Positions 37,155 through 46,737 of a DNA stretch of 64,000 nucleotides are shown here, piece by piece. The notes under the pieces were generated by a model. That model did not search any database and had not been told where the DNA came from. It worked only from the letters and a program-made list of their open reading frames with translations. Location: contig JAEYNH010000122.1 of NCBI GenBank assembly GCA_023412655.1, positions 3,710-67,709 on the forward strand, in the 5' to 3' direction. The stretch is from Pseudomonadota bacterium (GTDB lineage: Bacteria; Pseudomonadota; Alphaproteobacteria; Caulobacterales; Caulobacteraceae). Position 1 is the stretch's first letter. Each line of letters opens with the position of its first letter. Both the position numbers and the translations under genes were made by a program.

Positions 37155-37886
37155 ATGCCCGCTTCTGATCTTGGCGCCAGACCCCGTTACAACCGTGTGC
37201 TGCTGAAGGTTTCGGGCGAGGTCCTGATGGGGGATCAGCCGTTCGGCATCGACACCAAGACGCTGGAGCGGACGGCCGAGGATATCGCCGAGGTGGTGCG
37301 GACGGGGGTGCAGCTCTGCCTGGTGATCGGGGGCGGAAACATCTTCCGGGGCGTCTCGCTGGCTGGCCATGGGATGGAACGGGCCAGCGCCGACTACATG
37401 GGCATGCTGGCCACGGTCATGAACGCCCTCGCGCTGCAGGCCGCGCTGGAGAAGATCGGGGTCTATACCCGGGTCCAGTCGGCGATCCCGATGGAGGCGG
37501 TCTGTGAGCCCTACATCCGCCGGCGCGCCCAGCGGCATCTTGAGAAGGGGCGGGTGGTGATCTTCGCCGCCGGTGTTGGCGCGCCGTTCTTCACCACCGA
37601 TTCGGGCGCGGCCCTGCGCGCCGCCGAAATGGGCTGTGAGGCGTTGTTCAAGGGGACGAGCGTCGACGGCGTCTACACGGCCGACCCCAAGAAGGACCCC
37701 ACCGCGCAGCGCTACGAGAGCTTGAGCTACACGGACGTGCTGGCCAAGGACCTGCGGGTCATGGACGCCTCGGCCGTCAGCCTGATGCGCGACAATCAGA
37801 TTCCGATCGTGGTCTTCTCGATCCGCGAGCGGGGCAATTTCCTGAAGGTGCTGCGTGGCGAAGGGGTCTACACGACCATCGCCTAG
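37155..37886 (+). CDS. pyrH: Uridylate kinase (UMP kinase)
   Basis: A 243-residue amino-acid-kinase-fold enzyme converting UMP to UDP for RNA and cell-wall precursors. The ATP/UMP motifs NRVLLKVSGEVLMG (about 14-27), LVIGGGNIFRG (about 57-67) and GVGAPFFTTDSGAALRAAEMG are intact. Bacterial UMP kinases are hexamers activated by GTP. ATG 37155 starts 43 bases after the tsf hairpin. Confidence 0.97.
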   Translation: MPASDLGARPRYNRVLLKVSGEVLMGDQPFGIDTKTLERTAEDIAEVVRTGVQLCLVIGGGNIFRGVSLAGHGMERASADYMGMLATVMNALALQAALEKIGVYTRVQSAIPMEAVCEPYIRRRAQRHLEKGRVVIFAAGVGAPFFTTDSGAALRAAEMGCEALFKGTSVDGVYTADPKKDPTAQRYESLSYTDVLAKDLRVMDASAVSLMRDNQIPIVVFSIRERGNFLKVLRGEGVYTTIA

Positions 37887-37929
37887 CGCTAGTTTCCGCC
37901 GACTGAATTCGAACGGGGAGAGATCCGTC

Positions 37930-38496
37930 ATGGCCACCGCCGAGAAGCCGGTGCTTTCCAGATACAAGGACCGCATGGACAAGGCGGTCGCCGCGCTCAA
38001 GGAAGAGTTCGGCTCGCTGCGGACCGGCCGCGCTTCGGCCAGCCTGCTCGACCAGATCCACGTGGACGCCTACGGCTCCACCACGCCGCTGAACCAGGTG
38101 TCCGCCATCAGCGTGCCGGAGCCGCGGATGATCAGCGTCAACGTCTGGGATCGGGCCCTGGTGGTCTCGGTGGAGAAGGCGATCCGCCAGTCGGACCTGG
38201 GCCTCAACCCGGTCGTCGACGGACAGACCTTGCGCATCCCGATCCCGCCGCTCACCGAGGAGCGCCGCAAGGACCTGGCCAAGATCGCCGGCCGTTACGC
38301 CGAGCAGCAGCGGGTCGCCGTCCGCAACATCCGCCGCGACGCCAATGAGGACCTCCGGAAGGCCCAGAAGGACAACGTCATCAGCCAGGACGAAGAGAAG
38401 CGCATGGAGGCCGACGTCCAGAAGATGACGGACGAGGCGATCAAGCGCATCGACGAAGCCTTGAAAAACAAAGAACAAGAGATCATGCAGGTCTGA
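37930..38496 (+). CDS. frr: Ribosome recycling factor
   Basis: A 188-residue tRNA-mimic that splits post-termination ribosomes with EF-G. Family stretches include LRTGRASASLLDQIHVDAYGS (about 31-51), IPIPPLTEERRKDLAK and the coiled C-terminal helix NVISQDEEKRMEADVQKMTDEAIKRID. GGGGAGAGA precedes ATG 37930. It follows pyrH by 43 bases. Confidence 0.97.
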   Translation: MATAEKPVLSRYKDRMDKAVAALKEEFGSLRTGRASASLLDQIHVDAYGSTTPLNQVSAISVPEPRMISVNVWDRALVVSVEKAIRQSDLGLNPVVDGQTLRIPIPPLTEERRKDLAKIAGRYAEQQRVAVRNIRRDANEDLRKAQKDNVISQDEEKRMEADVQKMTDEAIKRIDEALKNKEQEIMQV

Positions 38497-38537
38497 GCCC
38501 GCGTTCCGCACGCAGCCTCCCAGGATCGTTCCGACCG

Positions 38538-39323
38538 ATGGCTCCCCATACAAAGACGGCCTTCCCAGGCACGCCCACCACAGGTGAGGTCGTGCGACAG
38601 GATCGGCCGCTGCACGTGGCCATCGTGATGGACGGGAACGGCCGGTGGGCCAAGCGTCGCGGGCTGCCCCGGACCCTCGGCCATCGGGAAGGCGTCGAGG
38701 CGCTGAAACGCACGGTGTCGGCAGCGAGCGACCTCGACATCCGCTGGCTGACGGTGTTCGGCTTCTCCACCGAAAACTGGAGCCGGCCGGCGGCCGAGGT
38801 GGCCGAGCTGATGGCGCTCCCCAAACGCTACTTCAAGAGCGACATCGCCCGGCTGGAACGGGAGGGCGTTCGCGTACGGGTGATCGGTAGGCGGCAGGGG
38901 CTCTCGGAGGAACTGGTGCGGCTCATCGACGACGCCGAGGCCCGCACCTCCGGCAACGACCGCTTCTTCCTCAACATCGCCTTCAACTACGGCGGCCAGG
39001 CCGATATCGCCGACGCCGCGCGCCGGTTCGCCTTGGAAGTGGCCGCAGGCCGCGCCAGCCCGGAAGACCTGAACGAAGCTCGGTTCGCCAGCCTGTTGGC
39101 GACGAGCGACTCGCCTCCGCCGGACGTGATCATCCGCCCCTCGGGCGAACAGCGGCTCTCGAACTTCCTGCTCTGGGAGACCGCCTATGCCGAGCTGGTC
39201 TTCCAAGACGTCCTTTGGCCCGACTACGGCGCCGAACACCTGAAGGCGGCGCTCGCCGCCTTCTCTGCCCGGGACCGGCGCTATGGCGCGATCGTGGCCG
39301 ATGACGTCCTCGCCGCCGGCTAA
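38538..39323 (+). CDS. uppS: Undecaprenyl diphosphate synthase (cis-prenyltransferase)
   Basis: A 261-residue cytoplasmic enzyme that elongates farnesyl diphosphate with isopentenyl units to the C55 lipid carrier for peptidoglycan and O-antigen. HVAIVMDGNGRWAKRRGLPR (catalytic Asp in MDGNGRWA) and GHREGVEAL are near the N terminus. TVFGFSTENWSRP and IRPSGEQRLSNFLLWETAYAEL carry the remaining conserved residues. It is followed by cdsA, which overlaps its 3' end. Confidence 0.96.
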   Translation: MAPHTKTAFPGTPTTGEVVRQDRPLHVAIVMDGNGRWAKRRGLPRTLGHREGVEALKRTVSAASDLDIRWLTVFGFSTENWSRPAAEVAELMALPKRYFKSDIARLEREGVRVRVIGRRQGLSEELVRLIDDAEARTSGNDRFFLNIAFNYGGQADIADAARRFALEVAAGRASPEDLNEARFASLLATSDSPPPDVIIRPSGEQRLSNFLLWETAYAELVFQDVLWPDYGAEHLKAALAAFSARDRRYGAIVADDVLAAG

Positions 39324-40125
39324 GCGGTTCAACTGGTCCAACCTCGGCCTCAGGATCGCCTCGGCCGCGGTGATCGCGCCGGCCGCGCTGGGGGCGGCGT
39401 GGCTCGGGGGCTGGCCGTATCTGGTGCTGATCGCCATCGGCGTCGCACTGCTCTCCCTGGAATGGGGCGGGATGAGCGCGCCGGTGGCGCCGACCAGGGT
39501 TTCGGCCGCGGTGACGGTCGCCGTGCTGGCGGCGGTTTTCCTGGCTTACCAGGGACAGGACGCCCTGGCCTGGGGGGCTGTGGGCGTTGGCGCCGTCGCC
39601 GCGGCCCTGGTCGCGCGGGGTGTGGCCGAGCGCCCGGCCGACGCCGCCTTTGGCGTCATATACATCGCGCCTGCCGCCATCTGCCTCGTGTGGCTGAGAT
39701 CCACGGACCAGGGCCAGTGGTGGATGATGACCCTGTTTGCCGCCACGTGGGCGGCCGACATTGGCGCCTTCGCTGTGGGCAGCGTCCTGAAAGGCCCCAA
39801 GCTGTGGCCCCGCTTCTCGCCCAACAAGACGTGGTCTGGCTTCGTCGGCGGCCTGGGCGCCTCGGCCCTGGCGGGGTTTGGCATGGCCTTCTTCAGCGTC
39901 TTCCAGCTCAATCTCGCCGCCGCCGCCCTTGTAGGCTTCTGCGTTGGCCTCGCCACTATGGCCGGCGATCTCTGGGAATCGGCGCTGAAGCGTCGCTTCG
40001 GGGTGAAGGACTCCGGCGACCTCATCCCGGGCCACGGCGGCCTGCTGGATCGGGTCGACGGCCTTATGTTCGCCGTGGTGGTGATGGCTGTCGTACGACT
40101 GGCAAATATCTGGGGTTGGCATTGA
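39301..40125 (+). CDS. cdsA: Phosphatidate cytidylyltransferase
   Basis: A 274-residue integral membrane enzyme forming CDP-diacylglycerol, with about seven hydrophobic helices. The C-terminal family signature S-x3-R-x4-KD-x6-GHGG-x2-D-R-x-D is present as SALKRRFGVKDSGDLIPGHGGLLDRVD across about residues 224-250. The start is uncertain. ATG 39301 (MTSSPPAKRF) overlaps the uppS end by 23 bases, and ATG 39283 would add six residues. dxr begins inside its stop (TTGA). Confidence 0.93.
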   Translation: MTSSPPAKRFNWSNLGLRIASAAVIAPAALGAAWLGGWPYLVLIAIGVALLSLEWGGMSAPVAPTRVSAAVTVAVLAAVFLAYQGQDALAWGAVGVGAVAAALVARGVAERPADAAFGVIYIAPAAICLVWLRSTDQGQWWMMTLFAATWAADIGAFAVGSVLKGPKLWPRFSPNKTWSGFVGGLGASALAGFGMAFFSVFQLNLAAAALVGFCVGLATMAGDLWESALKRRFGVKDSGDLIPGHGGLLDRVDGLMFAVVVMAVVRLANIWGWH

Positions 40126-41303
40126 ACCTGCCACGCAAGGTCAGCATCCTGGGCTCCACGGGCTCAATAGGCGTTTCCACCCTCGATCTGTTCGAACAGG
40201 CCGGGGTCGAGGTGGAGGTGCAGGCGCTCACCGCCGGGCGCAATGTGGAGCGGCTCGCCGATCAGGCCCTGCGCTGGCGGCCCAAGCTGGCGGTCATCGA
40301 GGACGAGGCGGCGTTGCCGCGCCTGCGCGAACGCCTGAAGGGATCGGGCGTCGAGGCGGCGGCTGGGGCCGCGGCGGTGAAGGAGGCGGCGGCGGCCGAC
40401 GCCCAATGGGTCATGTCGGCCATCGTGGGCTTCGCCGGCCTCGCGCCGACCCTGGCGGCCGCAAAGGCCGGCGCGGTCATCGCGCTCGCCAACAAGGAGA
40501 GCCTGGTCTGCGCCGGCCCCTCGCTCCTGCGCACCGCCAAGCTCGCGGGCGGGGCGGTCGTGCCGGTCGATTCCGAGCACTCGGCGATCTTCCAGGTCCT
40601 CGACCCGGCCGTCGCGGCCCAGGTGTCCCGGCTGATCCTCACCTCGTCCGGCGGTCCCTTCCGGGCGGCCACCCGCGCGGAAATGGCCGCGGCGACGCCC
40701 GACCGGGCGCTCGCGCACCCCAACTTCTCCATGGGCGCCAAGATTTCGATCGATTCAGCGACCATGATGAACAAGGGCCTGGAGGTCATCGAGGCCGCCT
40801 ATCTATTCTCCATGCCCCCCGAGCGGATCGAAGTTCTGGTCCATCCCCAGCAGATCATCCACAGCCTGGTCGAGTATGCCGACGGCTCGACCCTGGCGCA
40901 GCTCGGCCCGCCCGACATGCGCCCGCCGATCGCCTGCGCCTTCGCATGGCCCGACCGGCTGCCGTGGCCTGCGCCGAAGCTGGACCTGGTGACCGCCGGG
41001 CCGCTGACCTTCGAGCATCCGGACCTCGACCGGTTTCCCGCCCTCAGCATCGCGAAGGACGCCCTGCGCGCCGGGGGCCATGCGCCGGCGGCCATGAATG
41101 CGGCCAACGAGCGCGCCGTGGCTGCTTTCCTTGACCGGCGGATCGGCTTCCTCGACATCAGTTCCGTCGTCCATGAAACGCTGGAGCGGCTGGACGGCAT
41201 GGGTTTCGCCGCCGACAACGGGGATGCGGTTGAATCGGCCCGGACCACGGACGCCGAGGCCCGGCGGGTAGCGGACGGCGTCGTCGCCGGCCTGCAGGCC
41301 TGA
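40122..41303 (+). CDS. dxr: 1-deoxy-D-xylulose 5-phosphate reductoisomerase
   Basis: A 393-residue NADPH- and metal-dependent enzyme of the MEP isoprenoid pathway. NADPH-binding ILGSTGSIGVSTLDLFEQ is at about residues 8-25. IALANKESLVCAG, VPVDSEHSAIFQ (metal Asp/Glu) and LTSSGGPFR follow, then HPNFSMGAKISIDSATMMNKGLEVIEA. The start is TTG 40122, overlapping the cdsA stop and giving MNLPRKVSI. No ATG fits the N terminus. Confidence 0.95.
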   Translation: MNLPRKVSILGSTGSIGVSTLDLFEQAGVEVEVQALTAGRNVERLADQALRWRPKLAVIEDEAALPRLRERLKGSGVEAAAGAAAVKEAAAADAQWVMSAIVGFAGLAPTLAAAKAGAVIALANKESLVCAGPSLLRTAKLAGGAVVPVDSEHSAIFQVLDPAVAAQVSRLILTSSGGPFRAATRAEMAAATPDRALAHPNFSMGAKISIDSATMMNKGLEVIEAAYLFSMPPERIEVLVHPQQIIHSLVEYADGSTLAQLGPPDMRPPIACAFAWPDRLPWPAPKLDLVTAGPLTFEHPDLDRFPALSIAKDALRAGGHAPAAMNAANERAVAAFLDRRIGFLDISSVVHETLERLDGMGFAADNGDAVESARTTDAEARRVADGVVAGLQA

Positions 41304-41321
41304 TGGAGTAAGATCGTCGCG

Positions 41322-42536
41322 ATGCAGTTCCTTCAGAACGCCCTGCTGTATGTCGTGCCGTTCCTGCTCGTGCTGGGCGTGGTGGTGACCGTCCACGAAC
41401 TGGGCCACTTCCTGGCCGCCAAGTGGCTGGGCACCAAGATCGACCGCTTCTCGATCGGATTCGGCCGCGCCCTGGCGCGCTGGCATGACCGGCAAGGGGT
41501 CGAATGGCGTATCGGCTGGCTGCCGCTGGGCGGCTATGTCCGCTTTGCCGGCGACGACAACTCCGCTTCCATTCCCGACGCCGACGATCTGTCCCAGATG
41601 CGCCGCGAGATCTCGCGGCGGGAAGGGGAGGGCGCTCTCACCGAGTATTTCCACTTCAAGCCGCTGTGGCAGCGGGCGCTGATCGTGGCCGCCGGCCCCT
41701 TCGCCAACTTCCTCCTGGCGATTACCATCTTTGCTGCGCTGCTGATGAGCTTCGGCGAGATGGTGCTCCCGTTCCGCGTGGCGCAGGTGAACCCGGGCAG
41801 CGCCGCCGAGGCCGCCGGCTTCCGCCCGGGGGACTTGATCGTCGAGGCCAACGGGCGCGAGGTGCGCCGTTTCGACGAGGTCCAGCAGCTGGTCCGCGTG
41901 CGCGCCGAGGTGCCGACCCGCTTCGTGGTGGAGCGCGGCGGGCAGCGGGTTGAGCTGGTGGCGACCCCGCGCTGGGAGACGCAGAGCGACGCCGTGGCCG
42001 GCGAACAGCGCGTCGGCGTGCTGGGCTTGGCCCCGGCCCAGCGGCCCAGCGATTTCATCCGCATGCGCTATGGGCCGATCGAGGCGGTGGCCGGCGGCGT
42101 GGCGCGGACCTGGAATGTGCTGGAGACCAGCGTCTACTACCTGGGCCGAATGGTCACGGGGCAGGTGGGCACGGATCAGCTGCGCGGCCCGCTGGGCATC
42201 GCCAGCGTCACCAAGAATGTGGCCGCCATCGGCGCCGAGGGCGCGCCCTCCGTCGGGCACATGTTGCTGGGCGTCGGTCTGAACCTGCTCCAGCTCGCCG
42301 CGCTGATCTCGGTGAGCATCGGTTTCATGAACCTGCTGCCCGTCCCGGTCCTCGACGGCGGCCACTTGCTGTTCTACGCCTACGAAGCGGTCGCAAGGCG
42401 CCCTCTTGCCGCCAAGGTTCAGGCTGCAGGGTACCGGGTGGGCCTTGCACTTGTCCTTGGTTTGATGTTGTTCGCCACCTGGAACGATTTGCAGCGCCTG
42501 CGTGTGTTCAATCTGTTCGGCGGCCTATTCTCCTAG
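41322..42536 (+). CDS. rseP: RIP metalloprotease RseP (site-2 protease family)
   Basis: A 404-residue inner-membrane zinc protease that cleaves substrates within the membrane, classically anti-sigma factors. The zinc motif HELGH is in VVVTVHELGHFLAAKWLG (about 24-41). A PDZ domain lies near residues 145-205 (VNPGSAAEAAGFRPGDLIVEANG). The second metal motif PVLDGGHLLFYAYEA is near 343-357. Only one PDZ repeat is evident. It is encoded directly before bamA, as is common. Confidence 0.94.
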   Translation: MQFLQNALLYVVPFLLVLGVVVTVHELGHFLAAKWLGTKIDRFSIGFGRALARWHDRQGVEWRIGWLPLGGYVRFAGDDNSASIPDADDLSQMRREISRREGEGALTEYFHFKPLWQRALIVAAGPFANFLLAITIFAALLMSFGEMVLPFRVAQVNPGSAAEAAGFRPGDLIVEANGREVRRFDEVQQLVRVRAEVPTRFVVERGGQRVELVATPRWETQSDAVAGEQRVGVLGLAPAQRPSDFIRMRYGPIEAVAGGVARTWNVLETSVYYLGRMVTGQVGTDQLRGPLGIASVTKNVAAIGAEGAPSVGHMLLGVGLNLLQLAALISVSIGFMNLLPVPVLDGGHLLFYAYEAVARRPLAAKVQAAGYRVGLALVLGLMLFATWNDLQRLRVFNLFGGLFS

Positions 42537-42565
42537 GCCCTCGGTCTCACAAAACGGCTGATTCG

Positions 42566-45010
42566 ATGCTCAAGACCCGCGCCCGCAGCGCCGCGCTCGC
42601 CTCCGGCCTTGCCCTTCTCCTGGGCTCGACCGCTCTCGTCGCGCCGACGCTCGCCTATGCTCAACAGGAACAAGGCGGGGTGGTCCAGCGGATCCTCGTC
42701 CAAGGGAACGAGCGGATCGAGCAGGCGACGGTCGTCTCCTATCTGCCGATCGGCCCCGGCGACACGGTCACGCCCGAGAAGATCGACCTGGCGCTGAAGG
42801 CGCTGTTCCGCACCGACCTCTTCGCGGACGTGAAGATCGACTACCAGAACGGCGACCTCGTCATCACGGTCGAGGAGAACCCGATCATCAACCGGGTGAT
42901 CTTCGAGGGGAACAAAGGCCTCAAGGAAGACAAGCTGCGAGACGAGGTGTCGATCCGCCCGCGCGGCATCTTCACCCGCGCCAAGGTTCAGACCGACGTC
43001 CAGCGGATCGTCGAGCTCTATCGGCGTTCGGGTCGGATTTCGGCCAACGTGACGCCGCAGATCATCGAACTGCCGCAGAAGCGCGTCGACCTGATCTTCA
43101 AGATCGACGAAGGCCCCAAGAGTGGAATCCTCTCGGTCAATTTCCTCGGCAATAAGGCCTTCTCCGACAACGATCTGCGCGACGTCGTCGTCACCGAGGA
43201 GAGCCGCTGGTACAAGTTCTTCTCCAACAACGCCAACTACGATCCCGACCGGCTCGAGTACGACAAGGAGCAGCTGCGGAAGCACTATCGCAACCGCGGC
43301 TATTATGACTTCCGCGTCTCCTCCGCCGTGGCCGAGCTCGCGCCGGACAAGAACGGGTTCGTGGTCACCTACACGGTGGACGAAGGGCCGCAGTACGACT
43401 TCGGCAAGGTCGAGGTGCAGACCGAACTGCAGAAGCTCGACAAGAATGTCCTGGCTGCCCTGCTGCCGATCCGGGAAGGCCAGACCTATCAGGACGAGGC
43501 GATCGAGCAGGCCACCGACGCCCTGACCTTCGCCGCCGGCGCCGCAGGCTTCGCCTTCGTGGACGTGCGGCCAAACTACACGCCGAACCGCGAAGCGCGA
43601 ACGGTGGACGTGACCTTCCAGGTCCGCGAAGGACCGCGCGTCTACGTCGACCGCATCGACATCGTCGGCAACACCCAGACGCTGGACTATGTGATCCGCC
43701 GCGAGATGAGCGTGGTGGAGGGCGACGCCTATAACCGCGCCCTTGTGGATCGGTCCCGCCGCCAGATCCGCGGCCTGGGCTTCTTCAAGAACGTCGACAT
43801 CACCGAGACCCCCGGCTCGGCGCCTGATCGCACCGCGCTGCAGGTGCGTGTGGAAGAACAGCCCACGGGCGAGCTGTCGTTCAGCGCCGGCTATTCCTCG
43901 GTGGACCAGCTGGTGCTGGACCTGGGGATCACCCAGCGCAACTTCCGGGGCCGCGGCCAGGACGTGCGTGGCCGGATCTCGGTGGGATCGCTGCGCCAGC
44001 AGCTGGACGTCTCGTTCACCGAGCCGCGCTTCCTGGGCCGGGACGTGGCCGCGGGGATCGACCTGTACGGCTACCGCTACGACCTTTCGGAATACACCTC
44101 GTACAAGACGACGACCTACGGCACGACGCTGCGGGCCAACTTCCCGCTCAGCCTCAACGCCCGCGGCTCGCTCCGCTACTCGCTGCGGAACGACGAGATC
44201 GAGCTGGCCGACTTCTACTGCGACCCGACAAATCCGTCGCGGTCCCGGGTGATCTGCGACCAGCGCGGTTCGTTCATCACCTCGCTGGTGGGCTACGGCA
44301 TCCGCTACGATCGCCGCAACGACTTCCTGAATCCGACGCGGGGCTTCTACCTCGACTTCATCCAGGACCTGGCGGGCCTGGGCGGTGACGTGAACTACAT
44401 CCGCACCGAAGGTGAGGGTGGCTGGTATCACGGCTTCAGCAGGGACTTCATCCTCAGCCTGACCGGCTCGGCGGGCTACGTGGAGGGCTGGGCCGGCGAC
44501 GACGTGCGCATCAACGACCGCTTCTACAAGGGCGGCAACACCTTCCGCGGCTTCGAGACCGCCGGTATCGGCCCCCGGGACGTGCGGCCTCAGTTCCGCA
44601 ACAACGGGGACGCCCTGGGCGGCAAGGCCTACGCCATCGGGACCGTCGAGCTCACCGTTCCGACCTTCCTGCCCGAACAGTACGGGATCAAGGCGGCGCT
44701 GTTCTCGGACTTCGGCACCCTGGGCAAGCTGGACAAGCGGGACCGGATCTATCAGCCGGGCGACGTGATCTGTGACGCGCCCACGCGGCCCGATCCTGCG
44801 AACCCGGCCCAGGACATCCCGAACCTGGCCACGCCCGGTACGCGAAACACCTGTATCCGGGACGACCTGTCGCTGCGCGCTTCTGCGGGCTTGAGCATTT
44901 TCTGGCGCTCGCCCATGGGTCCGATCCGCTTCGACTTTAGCCGTGTTTTGGCCAAAGAGGACTATGACAGAACCGAGACCTTCCGGTTCTCCACCTCAAC
45001 CAGGTTCTAG
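42566..45010 (+). CDS. bamA: Outer membrane protein assembly factor BamA
   Basis: An 814-residue Omp85 protein that folds beta-barrels into the outer membrane. A signal peptide (to about residue 33) is followed by five POTRA domains (for example VVQRILVQGNERIEQATVVSYL) and a 16-strand barrel from about residue 430. The conserved lid-lock region includes RINDRFYKGGNTFRGF. The C terminus ends in Phe (STRF), the usual outer-membrane signal. Two Cys pairs (about 552/564 and 736/763) lie in predicted extracellular loops. Confidence 0.96.
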   Translation: MLKTRARSAALASGLALLLGSTALVAPTLAYAQQEQGGVVQRILVQGNERIEQATVVSYLPIGPGDTVTPEKIDLALKALFRTDLFADVKIDYQNGDLVITVEENPIINRVIFEGNKGLKEDKLRDEVSIRPRGIFTRAKVQTDVQRIVELYRRSGRISANVTPQIIELPQKRVDLIFKIDEGPKSGILSVNFLGNKAFSDNDLRDVVVTEESRWYKFFSNNANYDPDRLEYDKEQLRKHYRNRGYYDFRVSSAVAELAPDKNGFVVTYTVDEGPQYDFGKVEVQTELQKLDKNVLAALLPIREGQTYQDEAIEQATDALTFAAGAAGFAFVDVRPNYTPNREARTVDVTFQVREGPRVYVDRIDIVGNTQTLDYVIRREMSVVEGDAYNRALVDRSRRQIRGLGFFKNVDITETPGSAPDRTALQVRVEEQPTGELSFSAGYSSVDQLVLDLGITQRNFRGRGQDVRGRISVGSLRQQLDVSFTEPRFLGRDVAAGIDLYGYRYDLSEYTSYKTTTYGTTLRANFPLSLNARGSLRYSLRNDEIELADFYCDPTNPSRSRVICDQRGSFITSLVGYGIRYDRRNDFLNPTRGFYLDFIQDLAGLGGDVNYIRTEGEGGWYHGFSRDFILSLTGSAGYVEGWAGDDVRINDRFYKGGNTFRGFETAGIGPRDVRPQFRNNGDALGGKAYAIGTVELTVPTFLPEQYGIKAALFSDFGTLGKLDKRDRIYQPGDVICDAPTRPDPANPAQDIPNLATPGTRNTCIRDDLSLRASAGLSIFWRSPMGPIRFDFSRVLAKEDYDRTETFRFSTSTRF

Positions 45011-45017
45011 GAAACTC

Positions 45018-45668
45018 ATGAACTTCAAGACCTTCGCCGCGGCGGGCTGCGCCGTTACCGCGACCCTCGCCATCGCCGGCCAAGCCTTTGCGCAGACGCC
45101 GCCGGTCGCCCAGACCAACGCGCCGCCGCCGGTCACCCACGGCGCCGCCGTGCCCGGCGTTTGCATCATGTCGATCCCCGGCGCGATCGCCGGCTCGGCC
45201 GTGGGCAAGTACGTCGACACCCGGATGCAGCAGATCATCCAGCAGGTGAACGGCGAACTGAACGGTGAGCGCACGGCCATCGAAAACGAGGGCAAGACCC
45301 TCGACAGCCAGCGCGCCACCATGGATCGCACGACCCTCGAGCAGCGCACTGCCGCCCTGCAGGTCCGCGTGAATGCGCTGCAGCGCAAGGCCCAGCAGCG
45401 CGAGCGCGAAGTGCAGGCCACGGAACAGAAGGCCCTGGCCCGCATCGGCCAGGAAATGGAGCCGCTGATCCGTCAGGTCTATCAGCAGCGCCAATGCTCG
45501 ATCCTGGTGAACCGCGACGCCATCGTGCTGGGCAATCCCTCGATGGACATCACGCCTGCCGTGGTGACGGCGCTGAACTCCAAGATCACCCAGTTCGCCT
45601 TCGATCGCGAACGCCTGGACCAGCAGCCCGCGGCGGCTCCGGCCTCGGTCCAGACGCCGCGTCGCTAA
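45018..45668 (+). CDS. skp: OmpH/Skp-like periplasmic chaperone
   Basis: A 216-residue secreted protein with a signal peptide (MNFKTFAAAGCAVTATLAIAGQAFAQ) and a long alpha-helical, Gln/Arg/Glu-rich middle (about 70-160). That middle would form the Skp tentacles (LQVRVNALQRKAQQREREVQA). Skp trimers hold unfolded outer-membrane proteins for BamA, encoded just 7 bases upstream. The N-terminal linker is Pro/Ala-rich. Assignment rests on helix pattern, length and location, because Skp sequences diverge strongly. Confidence 0.85.
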   Translation: MNFKTFAAAGCAVTATLAIAGQAFAQTPPVAQTNAPPPVTHGAAVPGVCIMSIPGAIAGSAVGKYVDTRMQQIIQQVNGELNGERTAIENEGKTLDSQRATMDRTTLEQRTAALQVRVNALQRKAQQREREVQATEQKALARIGQEMEPLIRQVYQQRQCSILVNRDAIVLGNPSMDITPAVVTALNSKITQFAFDRERLDQQPAAAPASVQTPRR

Positions 45669-45711
45669 GCGACGCGGGCGCGGATCGAGCTCGGCTTCCT
45701 GGAGGCGCACC

Positions 45712-46737
45712 ATGCCCGATCCACGCTTTTTCGAGGACCTAGGACCTGTTCCCCTCGCCGAGCTGGCGAAGCTCGGCGGGGCGGAACTGTCCGTCGAAGC
45801 CGCCGGCGATCGCCTGATTGCCGGGGTGTCGATCCTGACTCAGGCGGGCCCTGACACCGTAACCTTCCTGGCCGACCGCAAGCATCTGACCAGCCTGTCC
45901 GGCGCGCCAGGAGCCTGCTTTGTGACGGCGGGGGACGCCGATGCGCTGCCCGAGGGCTGCGTGGCCTTGATCACCGCCAATCCGCACGGCGCCTATGCCC
46001 TGGCGGCTAGTCGCCTGCACCGCCCCCGCGTCGCAAGCGGCGAGGCGAGGGGCCCTGACGTCGAGCTGGAGGAGGACGTCGTCCTGGGCGCCGGCGTGGT
46101 GCTGGGCGCGGGCGTCAAGATCGGCAGAGGCTCCCGGATCGGGCCGAATACGGTCATCGGGCCTGGGGTGGCCATCGGCCGCCACTGCGACATCGGACCG
46201 AACGTCACCATCGGCTTCACCTTGATGGGTGATCGCGTGCGTATTCTGGCCGGCGCCCGGCTGGGCGAGCCAGGGTTCGGCGCCACCGCCGGACCGGGTG
46301 GGCTGATCGACATCCCGCAGTTGGGTCGGGTCATCGTGCAGGATGGCGTCACCATCGGTGCGAACACGACCATCGACCGGGGCGCATTCGATGACACGGT
46401 GATCGGTGAAAACACCAAAATCGACAACCTCGTACAGGTCGCCCACAACGTGCGGGTCGGCCGGAACTGCGTCATGGCGGCCCATACCGGGATTTCCGGC
46501 AGCGTTGTGATCGGCGATGGCGCGCAGTTCGGCGGTCGGGCGGGTGTGGCCGACCATGTGACCATCGGAGCTGGAGCGCGGATAGCCGCCGCTGCCGGCG
46601 TGTTGAGCGAAATTCCGGCCGGCGAGACGTGGGGCGGCATTCCCGCACGTCCGATCCGGCATTGGCTGAAGGAAACGGTGTGGCTGACTCGCATGGCGAG
46701 CCGCCGGACGCCTGAAGGTAAGGGGGCTGGGGAATGA
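45712..46737 (+). CDS. lpxD: UDP-3-O-acylglucosamine N-acyltransferase
   Basis: A 341-residue enzyme adding the second hydroxyacyl chain in lipid A synthesis. An N-terminal uridine-binding domain (about 1-105) leads into left-handed beta-helix hexapeptide repeats (VVLGAGVVLGAGVKIGRGSRIG, then IGRHCDIGPNVTIG), with the catalytic His in NLVQVAHNVRVG. A C-terminal helix follows. Its stop overlaps fabZ by ATGA. Confidence 0.95.
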   Translation: MPDPRFFEDLGPVPLAELAKLGGAELSVEAAGDRLIAGVSILTQAGPDTVTFLADRKHLTSLSGAPGACFVTAGDADALPEGCVALITANPHGAYALAASRLHRPRVASGEARGPDVELEEDVVLGAGVVLGAGVKIGRGSRIGPNTVIGPGVAIGRHCDIGPNVTIGFTLMGDRVRILAGARLGEPGFGATAGPGGLIDIPQLGRVIVQDGVTIGANTTIDRGAFDDTVIGENTKIDNLVQVAHNVRVGRNCVMAAHTGISGSVVIGDGAQFGGRAGVADHVTIGAGARIAAAAGVLSEIPAGETWGGIPARPIRHWLKETVWLTRMASRRTPEGKGAGE

